A DNA stretch of 34,505 nt from the NCBI GenBank assembly GCA_032718475.1, contig JAUCBJ010001053.1, positions 1-34,505 on the forward strand, read 5' to 3'. Positions within the stretch are counted from its first letter, which is position 1; the number at the start of each line of letters is the position of its first letter. The notes below the pieces were generated by a model. The model was not told the DNA's origin and did no database searches. It was given only the letters and a program-made list of their open reading frames with translations. The stretch is from Nemertoderma westbladi. Lineage: Eukaryota > Xenacoelomorpha > Nemertodermatida > Nemertodermatidae. The position numbers and the translations under genes were made by a program. Shown here piece by piece: positions 1-11,050 of this stretch.

Positions 1-71
1 GCACGGTCAAGGTACCGGTGTATCTACGTTGAACTATCTTCCTATCTATTCTATTACCCTCTTTGTTTCAG

Positions 72-278
72 GCAATTTATAAGATGGTCGGGTCGGTTAT
101 GAAAATGCCTGAGGACGAATCTACTCCTGAAAAACGAACCGATAAAATATTCCGTCAAATGGATGTGAACGCCGACGGAAAACTGTCATTGGATGAATTT
201 ATTCAGGGCGCAAAGTCCGACCCGTCAATCGTGAGGCTATTGCAATGCGATCCTAGCGGCGGGGCCCAGTTCACGTGA
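72..278 (+). CDS. NCALD: Last coding exon of a neurocalcin/hippocalcin-like neuronal calcium sensor
   Basis: Calcium-dependent myristoyl-switch sensor of the recoverin superfamily, which acts at neuronal membranes. The exon encodes the C-terminal ~68 residues, opening [16 protein letters not shown]. It contains the EF-hand 4 loop [12 protein letters not shown] with all coordinating positions filled, then [11 protein letters not shown], a hallmark of the hippocalcin/neurocalcin/VILIP branch. A pyrimidine-rich tract ending TTTGTTTCAG at 62-71 is a good 3' splice acceptor, so the upstream exons (myristoylation site, EF-hands 1-3) lie left of the window. The methionine at 63 is intronic and not a start. 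The protein ends GAQFT at a TGA (276-278), one residue beyond the usual terminal Phe of the family. The family assignment is secure. The choice between neurocalcin-delta, hippocalcin and hippocalcin-like 1 is not certain from this exon, so the symbol is a best guess. Confidence 0.93.
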   Translation, partial: AIYKMVGSVMKMPEDESTPEKRTDKIFRQMDVNADGKLSLDEFIQGAKSDPSIVRLLQCDPSGGAQFT

Positions 279-2320
279 ATGCAGCGCCGTGTTTTCGTAC
301 ATTTAACGCTGGATGGCGCTGCGGCGGTGCGGTGTATGGCCTCGCTAACATTGCCAGCCTCCTCTTAACACGCACTTCTAACGAGACCGTAAAACTCACC
401 TATTTCTATATTATTATTATCTATGTTGACCTTTCAATTATCATTCTAGAAATTTTACTTCACTTCTTAATGTTAAACGATTTTTTGATTATCGAGTTTT
501 ATTATTAATTACTACGTGTGTGTTAAATTGTTCTTGAGTAATTTAAATCATATCATGATCACATTCCATTGTAATTAACTTTTTAGCTATTCAACCTGCA
601 ATCTTGCGAATTGCGCTTCGTTTTTCTTGTAGTAAATAATTATCTTTGTCTCGATTATACATTTTATTTATTTTCTTGTTTGACCTCATAGTTTTATTTA
701 GTTTTAATGTGGCTAAACTTCCTCTCGGGTGCACATGGTTTTCGTTTTATCATTCCGTGCGATGCGTAATCACCGTAACATTTTAATTGTTTTTTTTTTG
801 TTACTCTGTGTTTTTATCATTCCTCTCTGTCAGTGTCGGGGTGAGCATTTGGAAGCTGAACTATTTTAGCTTTGTTTTCGTTTTCATTACAAACAAGTTC
901 CATTCCTTTTAGGCCCTATGACAGGATGTCACGAACTGACAAAGTGCTAGTGTCGATTATTACGCCTGCAATACACAAGTTATCACTTTCCCCATATATG
1001 AATTATTGATTTCATAACATTATATTATTCAGGGAGCGACAGAATAGAATTTCATTACACAATAGAATTGCGAACCTTTGCTAATAACTTTTGGACTAAT
1101 TTCGCACAATGACGTAGGAGTTTTTGTAATTTCCCCACCCCCGCACAATCACGCAGCTGTTTTGTTTGCTCAACAATTTTAAATTAAAAACGTTTGGTGC
1201 AGTCTGAGTCCTTATTATTATATATTTAAAGCGAAATCCTCATTAACAAATAGAAACGAATTATTATAGATTCTATTTGCGTTATTATTTTTTATTTTTT
1301 CATACATATATCCTTTATAAATATAATATTAAAATTTTAAACATAAACTCTTAGTTAGACTGGACATAAAGCATTCCCATATATTGCAATAGTTTCCATA
1401 AATTATTCCGGTGTTGATTATTACGGTGTGCTAAAATATATAATATAATATGATAATATGCTTATTTTCTACATGTCGTATTCTAGTATTACCAAGTTCC
1501 AGCTATTAGTGGTTTTCGCTCTGTTATAATTTATTTTTCTGTTTGATAGGTAAGTAATATTTAGTAGTTTAGTTTTTACAACTAACACCTCTTGGCAGTA
1601 TTACCAATATTATGGCTGTGTCTCTCAACACAATAAGTCTATTCGCCCAACTTGCTGTCTAATTATTTATTTATTCCAAAAGGGGGTTCATTGGGATAAA
1701 CGTGGTACTTGTAAGCTACACTTCCCGGGCCTAGCAGGCGCGCAGATTTCACCCATATCTATGATGTAGTGCGCAGTGTGTCTATAAATGAGTACCATTT
1801 TAATTCCAGTTTAAACTCCTTGTTTATTTCGTTTGATACATGATTATGTTTAACGCCCTCTAGTGGAGCTGTATATAACAATGACACGATAAAAACCTGA
1901 CGAATTCTACTTTTCTACTACTTATTTTAACTTGCGAATTGCGCATGCTGCCTTAAGTTTTCTTACACTTCGTGCGAATAAGGTAAGAAAACATTCAACT
2001 TTAAACGAACTTTTAGGGTTACTAATCATATTTGTTCTAGGTGTTTTGCTAAATTATTTATTGTTGGATATAATAATTGATCAACCGTAAATATTCTTTC
2101 ATCGTGTTTACTTTGTATAAATAATAGATTGGTGATGTTATTTTCACACTAAACCTTATTTATTGTTATAATAATTTATTATCATTTGATTGATTTATAA
2201 TCTTGTTTTAAAGGTTGCGTTCACTTGAAACTGTATTAAAATACTTAAGTTAATTAGTTTTTGGCTGAAACTATTTAATTACGATCCATCGTTCTTAAGC
2301 TTTCAAAAATATTACTATTT
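279..2320. other. AT-rich region, probably including the calcium-sensor 3' UTR
   Basis: About 2 kb with no supportable coding region. The first part is presumably the 3' untranslated region of the calcium-sensor gene; its end cannot be fixed because several weak poly(A)-like hexamers occur. No RNA gene was recognised. Confidence 0.5.
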
Positions 2321-2334
2321 ACATTGCATTGTGT

Positions 2335-2490
2335 GAAAAGAAAAGTAGCACTTTTCAGCCTTATTACCCGAGTGTATTTGTGTACCGAACGAGCGTAGCG
2401 AGGGAGGTTTACATAATATATAAATATGCAACGGGTCATAAACGCTAAATAATACCTGTTTCACACAGTGATGTACTACTGTTCCTAATT
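2335..2490. repeat. Dispersed cruciform-type repeat, copy 1
   Basis: The segment contains AGTAGCACTTTTCAGC, a central GTACCGAACGAGCGTAGCGA and a distal partial complement of the first part (GGGTCATAAACGCT). A related segment with the same three blocks in the same order lies at 12395-12537. Both copies are followed directly by the same TIR-like sequence GTTACATTATGTCAA. This marks a dispersed, non-coding, foldable repeat. Confidence 0.6.
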
Positions 2491-2814
2491 TTGTTACATT
2501 ATGTCAACTTATCGGCGTTCTGAAAGCCTAATTATCTTTAATATTGTAATGGTTGGGAATATATATTTATGAAATTCATATCGTTTTTATGCAATTAATT
2601 ACAGTTAATCTAACAACTGTACGATAAATAATCTTACACTTCGCTTACAATCAATGGTTTTTATTAATGGAGAATACTAAAGTAGACCTTTTCTAGAAGT
2701 TTATTGTTACTATGTTAAGATTACTTCGTAAGGTTTCGGCCTTATAGACCGCGGCACACCTGCTGCATTACGAGGTTATTACCAGAACGCTGATAAGTTA
2801 AAATAATGTAACAA
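2491..2814. mobile_element. MITE-like element with 32-bp terminal inverted repeats
   Basis: The left end (2491-2522) and the reverse complement of the right end (2783-2814) match at 29 of 32 positions by eye; both contain GTTACATTAT and GCGTTCTG. The interior is AT-rich and non-coding. Related end sequences occur at 12538-12566 and, inverted, at 13068-13092, so this is a family. No target-site duplication could be fixed. Confidence 0.6.
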
Positions 2815-2819
2815 CAAAT

Positions 2820-2866
2820 ATTGCAATATTCATCAGAATTTCCCAATCCGAAACTGCGGATGCCAA
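2820..2866 (-). pseudogene. Short fragment related to the 1080-residue glycoprotein gene
   Basis: Positions 2820-2855 are identical over 36 bp to 9592-9627, inside the glycoprotein gene, in the same orientation. Similarity continues weakly for about 13 bp. On the minus strand it encodes SFGLGNSDEYCN as in the gene. Nothing else of the gene was seen around it, so it is a scrap of a paralogue or a copied segment, and it begins 6 bp from the end of the adjacent MITE-like element. Confidence 0.6.
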
Positions 2867-2869
2867 CAT

Positions 2870-4864
2870 TTTTTAGCTTAGATTTCTGTCCAGATTTGAT
2901 TTGAACGCCACCGCCTTAAATGTTTGTGAAGAAATCAGGTTTGCCCTCACCCGTTTAATATTATTGTTATTTATAATGTAGCAAATAATTATCTATCCAC
3001 CCCATAATTATTTATTGAGGCTGTTTTGGTATAATCCCTATTTTACACTATACAGTATCACGAAAACGGATTCAAATTAGTGTTTCAACATCCTTTTTCC
3101 CATTGCCATTAGTCAGTTAGCGATTCATTGGCAATGCATCACGCAGTAACATTTGTATTTGCCTGCCATTTCTACTGTTAAATACTTAAACTGAAATCCA
3201 AAACTGATATTGTGATAATCTGAAACGTAAATATATGCCTAATTCGGTATTTATTTATTTTCTGAATTTATTTCGTTATTTCGACTGTACTTACATAGAT
3301 CAGCCCATGTGAAGAATACCAGGATTTCACTTTTCGGTCTAAATTCTACGGAAATTTTATTAGATAAATTTTATTTGTATTTTTCCATATTTCTCCTTAT
3401 TAAGTGTTATATAGCGCATATTTATGTCTTATAACCTGTATAATAGATACATATTCGTTTATTGTTTTGGTTAGAATTAGACCTTCTGAAACCTGTGGTT
3501 TTAGTGAAACCTGGTATTCATCTCATGGGGGTAACCTGCGAAGTGAAATGTAACAGCAGAAACTCTGTTTTACTACACATGGGCCCATAGAGCGGCAAAC
3601 AGTACTAAATATACATTGTGGGGCGAACGACGAAAGTAAGCGAGCTTAGCATACAGGTACCACTAACTCAATCGGTGTGTCTGTTGCTCTGTTCTGTTGA
3701 TCTGTTGTGTCCAATTTTAAACGTTAATAACTCAGTCAAATCTCGATACAATATATCCAAACTTGGTAAATATGTAGTCTGGCAAAAGTTTAGAAATTTT
3801 TTAAACATATGTTTTACAGTACGGTACCGGTACTGTACGTTATAGATGGACGTTACAACGTTACCGTCTTCAGGTCGTTGGCGCCACCCACCAATCATGA
3901 TTGGCAACGGCAACCATGCAGCCATTGAAGTTTTGAAATTATGCGGACTTAAGACAGACTGACATATTGTCAGGTTGTACCAGCTGACCTTTATTCCATG
4001 TCCCGGTATCCACTACTGCACTAGGTACCCCAACAGCCCAATACTGCAATACCCAGCAACGTTTTGGAATTCTAGCGGTACTCAAACAACTCGCCATGAA
4101 GGCCGCCGCCTCTGTCTGTCGCAGTGTCGTTGGCGACCTCGACTTTTGGTATCGCTACTGCGCTTGCGCTACGGGCTAACTGGACTAACCGATGAGCGAG
4201 ACCCGAGGACTGAAGAATGCATTGAATTTTTTGAGTAGTTTGACTGGACTTCTATGACATCGATGCCAAGCTGCCAATGCAAAAGTTTTTTTTTAAGTAA
4301 AAGTTTGGTTAAATTTTCTTAATTATTTATTTAAATTTCTTAAGTACCGATTTTGGGATAGAATTGCTCAATTTTAATCTGTATCTAATAACTGACCCTC
4401 GTCCTGCGCGATGGCCCCACGAACGTGTAACAACTGCCTATCATTCAGTAGTTATGCCGCCTCAATTCAATCACGTCGTTGTGTCTGTGAGTCACAGTTG
4501 CAATTATCTCTAAATGAAAGGACCACAAGTAGGTTCTGCACTTCCGGGCAGCGCAGTCCATGGTACAATAATGGTGTGAAAAAAATTCAAAAGTAATCAA
4601 CTCTATTCTGAATTAATACAACATTTCATTTTCATAATATTGTAATTTTGTCCGTTAGTGTGGTATTACTACTTTCGGGTCCAATACCTACGTTCGGGTC
4701 CAATTCCAGCGCTTATAAACCTCACAATCTAGAAGATATAATTTCCAGTAGCTAGGTAACAGTACAATATACTTACATATTATTGTTTAGCTACACGTTT
4801 GTAAAATGTTCTAGAATGTGTTGTACTGTATTTAATAAATTTAAGTGACCTACAGCGGATACAA
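2870..4864. other. No gene recognised
   Basis: AT-rich with short open frames lacking codon bias or known motifs. A near-palindrome with 8-bp arms (TACAGTAC/GTACTGTA) around GGTACCG lies at 3815-3837. Confidence 0.5.
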
Positions 4865-5312
4865 ATTAATGTTTAAATGGGATCAGAATTTTCGGGATTT
4901 GCGAGATCGGGATAGGGACCATCCCGGTCCCTATCCCGATCCCGAGAGTGATAATCCCTATCACTCTCGGGATCCCGTTTTTCGGGATCGGGATTGCAAT
5001 TTTAGATTAAATTCCTCATCAAAGTTAATAGTATATGTGGCGGGTTTTGGGTATCACTCACATTATCTTACACTTCTGAAATATCAGTAAGATAAAGATA
5101 TATTAAAATTATCTTACAATTAATTTATGGACATAAAAATTCGATATAATCAAAACATTTCCTTTCTGCAGGAACTATTTATTAGATATTCAACAAATTT
5201 ACTTAACTATATATTCTTCGGGATCCCGTTCCAATAATATCGGGATTGGGACCGGGATTGCATTTTTCCCGGTTTTTCGGGATCGGGATCGGGATCCCCT
5301 TTAAACACTAAT
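4865..5312. mobile_element. GGGATC-rich MITE-like element with two perfect hairpins
   Basis: The ends form 20-bp inverted repeats (4865-4884 and 5293-5312) matching at 18 of 20 positions, each containing TGTTTAAA and GGGATC. Both ends are flanked by ACAA (4861-4864, 5313-5316), a possible 4-bp target duplication. Each end carries clusters of the degenerate hexamer GGGATC/GATCCC, and the middle is AT-rich. Two overlapping perfect stem-loops lie at 4905-4941 and 4938-4974. An open frame over the left half with Arg/Asp dipeptides is a by-product of the repeat. No transposase is encoded. Confidence 0.65.
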
Positions 5313-6994
5313 ACAAATACATACCACTTCCTAACGCCCACACCTATTTCGCAACAAAATTTAGATTATATTACTTGTGGAATTTATTCTTTCCTTCGGT
5401 ACCAATGACGACTAACTGCGGTGTAACTGGTGCAATATCCTCGGAGACACCGTTTTCAAACGCTTGTAGCTAAAGAATGAAAGCGAAAATAAAAATTGTG
5501 GCTCAGCCAGTCAGTAGGAGGGAGTGAAACTATCTCTGTTTCACATTTCATGCAATCGCGTAAGATTTGTAAAATTTGGGGATGGAGGGGAGGGGGGGGG
5601 GGGGGGGTGGCAAGTCACTGAATCACGACATTATATTCTAGTCACATGGTGTAATACACTTGTACACTGTTGAAATGTAATGAGTCAGGAGTCAGCCTGT
5701 TGTATTGTTTAAGGTAGCCTTCAGACCTATAACAGATCTATAATTACCCAATAAATAATGAGTTCAATGAGAACTGGGGCAGATTTGCTGGCAAATGATA
5801 ATAGTAGTTAGAAATAAATTTTTGATTCTATTGTGTTATTTGGACCTAAAATTACTTGGAAAAAATCCAAAATAATTTTAACATTATGGGGACATACAGT
5901 AATTCGGGTCTGAAACATTAGTAATCGATAGAGTGCAAATTTACAATCGGAATTAATCATAAATTTACAATCAAAGAGGTTGAAAATGTTTATGTACTGT
6001 ATATGTATATTTTTTGCAGTAGTCTTTTTGCTGATACGACTACCGTAGAATTACGTCGGTCGGCCATACGGGCCATCAGCCATTAACTCCCCATCAGTTC
6101 GATAGTGGTCAGAACAAAATTACGTGTAATTCGCGCAGCACGCGACATGAATCTATTGTACTTTATTAGTCAGTGATCGGTACTTTTTTGTCATGATTAG
6201 AAATAAACTATTAGTGCAGCATTTATTTAATATAATGAAATTGATTTTATATGAATAAATTAATAACCTATATAAATTACTCTAGTTTCGCATTGTTACT
6301 ACATAGGCCTACTGTACTTGCAATTAATTTAAAACGAATTTATTGTTTCCACCGGTGCTGTAAATATATAGGCCTACATTTATTGGTATTTTACTTCTAA
6401 ATAATAAATAGTAGGCCTAGAGTTCATTGGACGATACAATTCATTAGTCAACATCAATAAGGAGTGGAGATACAGCTATAATTATAAATTAGTATCTCTA
6501 TTTATATCAACCCGTATAGGAAAAATAATGAAAATGTCAGTTCTTTTTGCACCTTTGTCTTGTCAACTTCTACACAATTTAAATTATTTACAAGTGTAAC
6601 TTTTTTTTTCTACAATCTATCTAATTTTTTGGCTTATTGGTTCGGCCTTTCAACCATGAGTTCCAACTATCGAATACAGTAGCTAATGTGTTTTAAATGG
6701 TTGATGCTATTTTTATGGTTCAGCTATGAAGTGCCGATATGAATAGCTAAGGCGGTTCCATTAAAATTGTAGGCCCTATTTAATATGATTTTTGTGTGCT
6801 AAATTGAATCATTCTAGAAATATTTTTCAATTAAATTTTTTTGATTTTTTTAGAGCTTCAACAAGTTGATGTAAGTAGAGAATATTTCAAACATGATCTT
6901 TATAGCGTTATGACCCTCGTTTTATTACTGTATAACACATTACAATAATTGTATAATAATAATAATAAATATAAATATATAATATTGATGGGTA
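5313..6994. other. No gene recognised; contains a G16 tract
   Basis: AT-rich non-coding sequence. The only notable item is an uninterrupted run of 16 G at 5592-5607, one of five such G/C homopolymers in the window. Confidence 0.5.
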
Positions 6995-7000
6995 TTTATT
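6995..7000 (-). terminator. Poly(A) signal of the glycoprotein gene
   Basis: AATAAA on the minus strand, 23 nt past the stop codon of the gene at 7024-10266. This gives a very short 3' UTR. Confidence 0.6.
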
Positions 7001-7023
7001 GATAAATTATTTGAATTTCTAAG

Positions 7024-10000
7024 TTAGTTAACTGAATATGTTGAGTTAACATTTGGGTTCATTGATCGGTAGGGATTTTTTCTAGAACGCAGCATCATAG
7101 TAACCAAAAGTACAACAAGGAGTAATCCACCCACAGCTCCACATACGCTGATATAAACTACACGAGAACTCCTCAAAAAACTGAGGCCGGTTGCTTCTTC
7201 CATTTTATCCGATTCCGAGCGCGCCATCCTACCTGGGTTTCTGATTTCTACCACCAACGGTCTTTTAGCTTCCCCCAATTTGTTTGTCTTTGGTTGAAAC
7301 TTCAGTGGTCCTGTAGTGCTGCCATCGAGAGGCGGCGGACATGAGTACTCATTCGGCTTTATTATAATGCATTTGGAGAGACCAATCAGGTAGGTTTGGT
7401 TGATGTTCCATGTGTCCCATTCCGTGGGGTTCTTCCAGACGACGCTCTTCTTGGTTACATCCAGCTGGGAGCTCAGCGCTTGCGTCACAACGTTGGTTAC
7501 GTCATTGGCTTCGGTGACCACAAGATCCGGGACCATTGCGAGTGCCGGTTCTGCAACAACAGCCACGGTAAAAGGCTCTCCGAATGTCACAGTGTCTTCG
7601 CTACCTAAACATAATTGAGTTAAATTGAACTTCTGACTTTGTCCTTCGGCGTGCGATGATTCAGAACCGTCCCCAGCGTCGGATACCATCACAAAGTATT
7701 CATAACCAGCTTCGGGAAATCCTTGTAGCTGATAGCCTGCTTTCCAGAGCGCCGAATTCTCCATTCCAGGTTTCACAAGCGTAGTATTTTTCCGTATGTC
7801 ATAGACTATAGATGGATTGTCGTGCCGAACTAGTGTGATGTGAGCACCTCCTTTGAACTTAATAGATTTATCGATGGTGAATTTAATCCAACAATCTTGT
7901 CCAAATGTCACTTCTGTTACTACATTGTATTTAAGGTCAGTCACAGAAACGTCAAATGTAGCCCCCACGATAATAAATGGAGTGGAAACTCCCTTAGCTT
8001 GAGAGATACCGTTATCTACCATTTTAATTTTGTACTGTGTGTTGGTTGCAATATTTTTAGGTAGAAATTCGGGAATTTGGATGACAATGTGGTTCCAATT
8101 TTTCACGATGTTGTAGAATTTGTAGAGCTCAATAGTGGGATCATAGCTGTTGACGAGTATAACATCAACTGTTTCGCTTGTAGCTATCGTCGACGGCACC
8201 ATGGATGCGTGCATGATAAAGCTACCGTTAACAGCTACCTGATCCGGCACTCCCGTGATGCAGATGAACCCGGAGCCAATTAGAAACTGCCTACTGATGC
8301 CTTGAGCTCCTGTGCCTGGCGTTGCGATATCGCGCACCTTCACAACATAGGGGCCGTACGGAACTTTACATGTGGATCCAACTTTCCATGACAACACTAC
8401 AGGTGCTCTGTTATCCTTTGCAGACACATTGGTTTTTAAAGGGCATTCGATGCCAGTGTCAACGTTTTGAAGTGTGATGATAACGTTTTCCATATATTTG
8501 TTGTTGTGGTTGTAGTCGTACTGGTACTGAAGTAAAGCACCGAGAGTAGTGTCTGGGGTTTCTACTTCCTTTCCGCTGGAATCTGTGGGGGCGCGAACTA
8601 CTATGGTATCAATGATGAACTCGAATGGCTTCAAGGTAACTCCATGGAATTTGTGATTGCTTCGAGGAGGGTTTGGGAGTGCTGTGGCTTCGATCTTGTA
8701 GACTGTTGAGTTGGTTACTATTTTCTCTGTTCCAGATATACTCTTTGGCAATGTTTTCACAGGCCACGTATATTTACCAATGGATATCTGCTTGGTAATA
8801 TAATATAAGACTACCTTCTCGTTATTTTGGTCAATAATCGAAAGTGAATTGTCTTTGACCTCAGGCAAATTCGGGTATTTAAATGTGTTAATTTGGTAGT
8901 CGCCTCCAACCAATACTGGGACTGGGTCAAGTGTCACATTCATATAAGCGATACTAACGTTTAGCTGAAATAATCTTGACGTGTTGTCCCCTTTTACATT
9001 CCAGTAGTTGGACCCACTGACCATATATGTACCGCTATCCGATACCTCAGCACTTGCCAAGAAATAGTTCCAACGTGTAGCTTGTGATTGTGTCCCATCT
9101 TGCGATTTCGGAGGTTTCAAGGGCAATTCAATCGTAACCAAGGGCACTCCTGAGATCGGCATTGTCACGGTTATCGCATCTTCAGTTAAAGCTTTAACGG
9201 GATCAACCACTGGTACGGCAAGGTTCATCTTGTAGCAAGGCGGCGTAAACAATGCGGGATCGATAACGATGGACGAGTCACACGATTGGCAACTTCTAAT
9301 CTTCTTCTCTATTCCCTGGCATAAACAGTGATTCCTATCGGCATAAGGGTATCCGGGATCACAGTTGCAAATACCATGAATGCAATAGTTCAGAACGTCG
9401 TAGATTTCACCTGGAGGACACTCTTGGTTGCATTTACTAAACTCTTTGCGGTTTGTGAGATATTCATTGCATATCTTGGTTGCTCTTTCCTCTGTGCTTG
9501 CGTTGGGACACCCGTGCCCAGCAACACTGACGGACTTACCAAAATATTGTACTGGAATTTGGCATTTGTTACTCGGTTGGTTTAAATCTGGATTGCAATA
9601 TTCATCAGAATTTCCCAATCCGAAACTTTGGATTCCTACATAGAAATCGTGGAAACGAACCGTCCATGTAGGTGTTAGTATTTCATAAAAATGAGCACCC
9701 TTTTCGAAACTGAAATAGACCAAACAGTTGAGTTCTTCATTTTCGCAACCAGCGCAAGGTATTTCCCCTGATTTAGGATGAATGACTTTACCGTTCAATG
9801 TGATGCCTGTCGCTCTTTTGTACTCTAATACCAGATCCAAGGCCGTAACAGTAATGTGTTCAATTCTTCCGCCGGTTCCCAACGTTACCTTTACTAGCGG
9901 TGCTCCCATCTTGTAGCTCCCCATCAGATAGGAACACCCCACCACCGCTTTCGTTTCCCCTATCTTGGGAGACAATTCATTGGTCACCCTCACACGAGTG

Positions 10001-10266
10001 CCGGTCATATCCATGGTACACTTTGTCGACGACGTGTTCTGCCTATTCTTTATGCGAAGCATCTTATCCCGCAATCCGTATTGAAAGCTTGGTAGATCAC
10101 CCAAACAAGCGTAGTTGTTGCATGGGGTATCAGTTTCGGCACCATCTTCAGACAACATGTAACCTCCACCACAACCCCGACTGCACACTCCGTAATCAAG
10201 CGATTCCACCGCCAATGTAGCAACCACGAAGCCCAGGACCAGTGTCCCAAAGATAATTAACCTCAT
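7024..10266 (-). CDS. Single-exon type I membrane glycoprotein, 1080 residues, family not recognised
   Basis: Uninterrupted frame. Residues 1-20 form a signal peptide (MRLIIFGTLVLGFVVATLA). Residues 28-346 are Cys-rich and include an EGF-like stretch around 280-316 (CPPGEIYDV, then CIHGICNCDPGY). Residues ~350-900 look like tandem beta-sandwich domains. One contains an Ig-like DSGTYMVSGSN (410-420). Others resemble, by pattern only, the Kre9/KNH-type extracellular repeat, with the strand YKIKMVDNG followed by TPFIIVG. About eleven N-glycosylation sequons are scattered through the ectodomain. Residues 1036-1058 are one membrane span, followed by a basic stop-transfer RSRK and a ~20-residue cytoplasmic tail. 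The start is the first Met and is directly followed by the signal peptide. The gene has no intron, a TATA box ~110 bp upstream and a poly(A) signal 23 nt after the stop. It could be a host surface protein, a retrogene or a captured viral-type envelope glycoprotein; the sequence does not decide. That it is a real secreted or membrane protein is well supported; its function is unknown. Confidence 0.85.
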   Translation of the reverse strand: MRLIIFGTLVLGFVVATLAVESLDYGVCSRGCGGGYMLSEDGAETDTPCNNYACLGDLPSFQYGLRDKMLRIKNRQNTSSTKCTMDMTGTRVRVTNELSPKIGETKAVVGCSYLMGSYKMGAPLVKVTLGTGGRIEHITVTALDLVLEYKRATGITLNGKVIHPKSGEIPCAGCENEELNCLVYFSFEKGAHFYEILTPTWTVRFHDFYVGIQSFGLGNSDEYCNPDLNQPSNKCQIPVQYFGKSVSVAGHGCPNASTEERATKICNEYLTNRKEFSKCNQECPPGEIYDVLNYCIHGICNCDPGYPYADRNHCLCQGIEKKIRSCQSCDSSIVIDPALFTPPCYKMNLAVPVVDPVKALTEDAITVTMPISGVPLVTIELPLKPPKSQDGTQSQATRWNYFLASAEVSDSGTYMVSGSNYWNVKGDNTSRLFQLNVSIAYMNVTLDPVPVLVGGDYQINTFKYPNLPEVKDNSLSIIDQNNEKVVLYYITKQISIGKYTWPVKTLPKSISGTEKIVTNSTVYKIEATALPNPPRSNHKFHGVTLKPFEFIIDTIVVRAPTDSSGKEVETPDTTLGALLQYQYDYNHNNKYMENVIITLQNVDTGIECPLKTNVSAKDNRAPVVLSWKVGSTCKVPYGPYVVKVRDIATPGTGAQGISRQFLIGSGFICITGVPDQVAVNGSFIMHASMVPSTIATSETVDVILVNSYDPTIELYKFYNIVKNWNHIVIQIPEFLPKNIATNTQYKIKMVDNGISQAKGVSTPFIIVGATFDVSVTDLKYNVVTEVTFGQDCWIKFTIDKSIKFKGGAHITLVRHDNPSIVYDIRKNTTLVKPGMENSALWKAGYQLQGFPEAGYEYFVMVSDAGDGSESSHAEGQSQKFNLTQLCLGSEDTVTFGEPFTVAVVAEPALAMVPDLVVTEANDVTNVVTQALSSQLDVTKKSVVWKNPTEWDTWNINQTYLIGLSKCIIIKPNEYSCPPPLDGSTTGPLKFQPKTNKLGEAKRPLVVEIRNPGRMARSESDKMEEATGLSFLRSSRVVYISVCGAVGGLLLVVLLVTMMLRSRKNPYRSMNPNVNSTYSVN

Positions 10267-10374
10267 TGTTTATTGCTACTATTGTCTGATGTTGAAATAT
10301 TAATTTCTACAAGGTAATTTTTAAAAATATAACTTTCAAAATGAGGGAGAGTTGAAGGTATTGGGTTACACGCC

Positions 10375-10382
10375 CTTTTATA
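10375..10382 (-). promoter_or_regulatory. TATA box of the glycoprotein gene
   Basis: TATAAAAG on the minus strand followed by GGCG, ~108 bp upstream of the ATG at 10266. Transcription would start near 10350, leaving a leader of roughly 80 nt with no need for an intron. Confidence 0.7.
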
Positions 10383-11040
10383 CACATTAAAGGTAATTTC
10401 CAATTTGTCACGGGATCTCTTATCAATCTAGGTAAATATTAGCAGAACATCATCATGGAAAGAGGATGAGGGAATTTTTTTTACCGTAGATTAAGTATAC
10501 TACTCTATAGAAAATGTAAAGTTAATCAAACAAAAAGTTCAAAGAACAAGGGAAATTACAAGTGACCTGGCAACAACGCAATCATATAACACCTGTTGTA
10601 GATAACCCTCCATCCTATAATGTACCTTTATTATAACATGAACTACTGAATATCACGTTTTACTTCGGGTATTTTCCGTTATAAACATGTGCCTGTTTAG
10701 AGATTTTAAGCTTTCCATGCATTTTTTAAACTGCAATTTGAAGTTAGTAGTGCGTCAGCTACGATGCACTCATTGTGCTTTGTTCAATGCCTCTCGCAGG
10801 TCTAGAATACGTTGGACTGTCAGGCCCAGGGTATCTTATTATGCTTCCATGGCCTCAGAGGAACTTGCAGCTGCTGTAATTTCACTGCTGCAGCATACTT
10901 TGTTTTAAAAAAAAAGTTTTTTTTATCCGTAAAAAAACAAAAAAAAACAGTGTTTCGAAACATGTGTTTAAAACAACCCTTGTGTTTTTTAAACCCTAAT
11001 TATTTTAATGATCAAATAATAATAATACACTAAATTTAGC
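10383..11040. other. No gene recognised
   Basis: Intergenic sequence upstream of the glycoprotein promoter. The open frames here have no recognisable content. Confidence 0.5.
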
Positions 11041-11050
11041 TCACGTTAAA

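Noticed and set aside
3618-4238. Small open frames on both strands
   Set aside because: Overlapping, short, without motifs, splice context or codon bias.
4845-5090. Open frame with Arg/Asp-rich peptide
   Set aside because: It is the translation of the GGGATC repeat and its hairpins, not a gene.
10687-11033. Two overlapping open frames upstream of the gag fragment
   Set aside because: No homology or motif recognised; one ends in poly-A/poly-T derived Lys/Phe runs.
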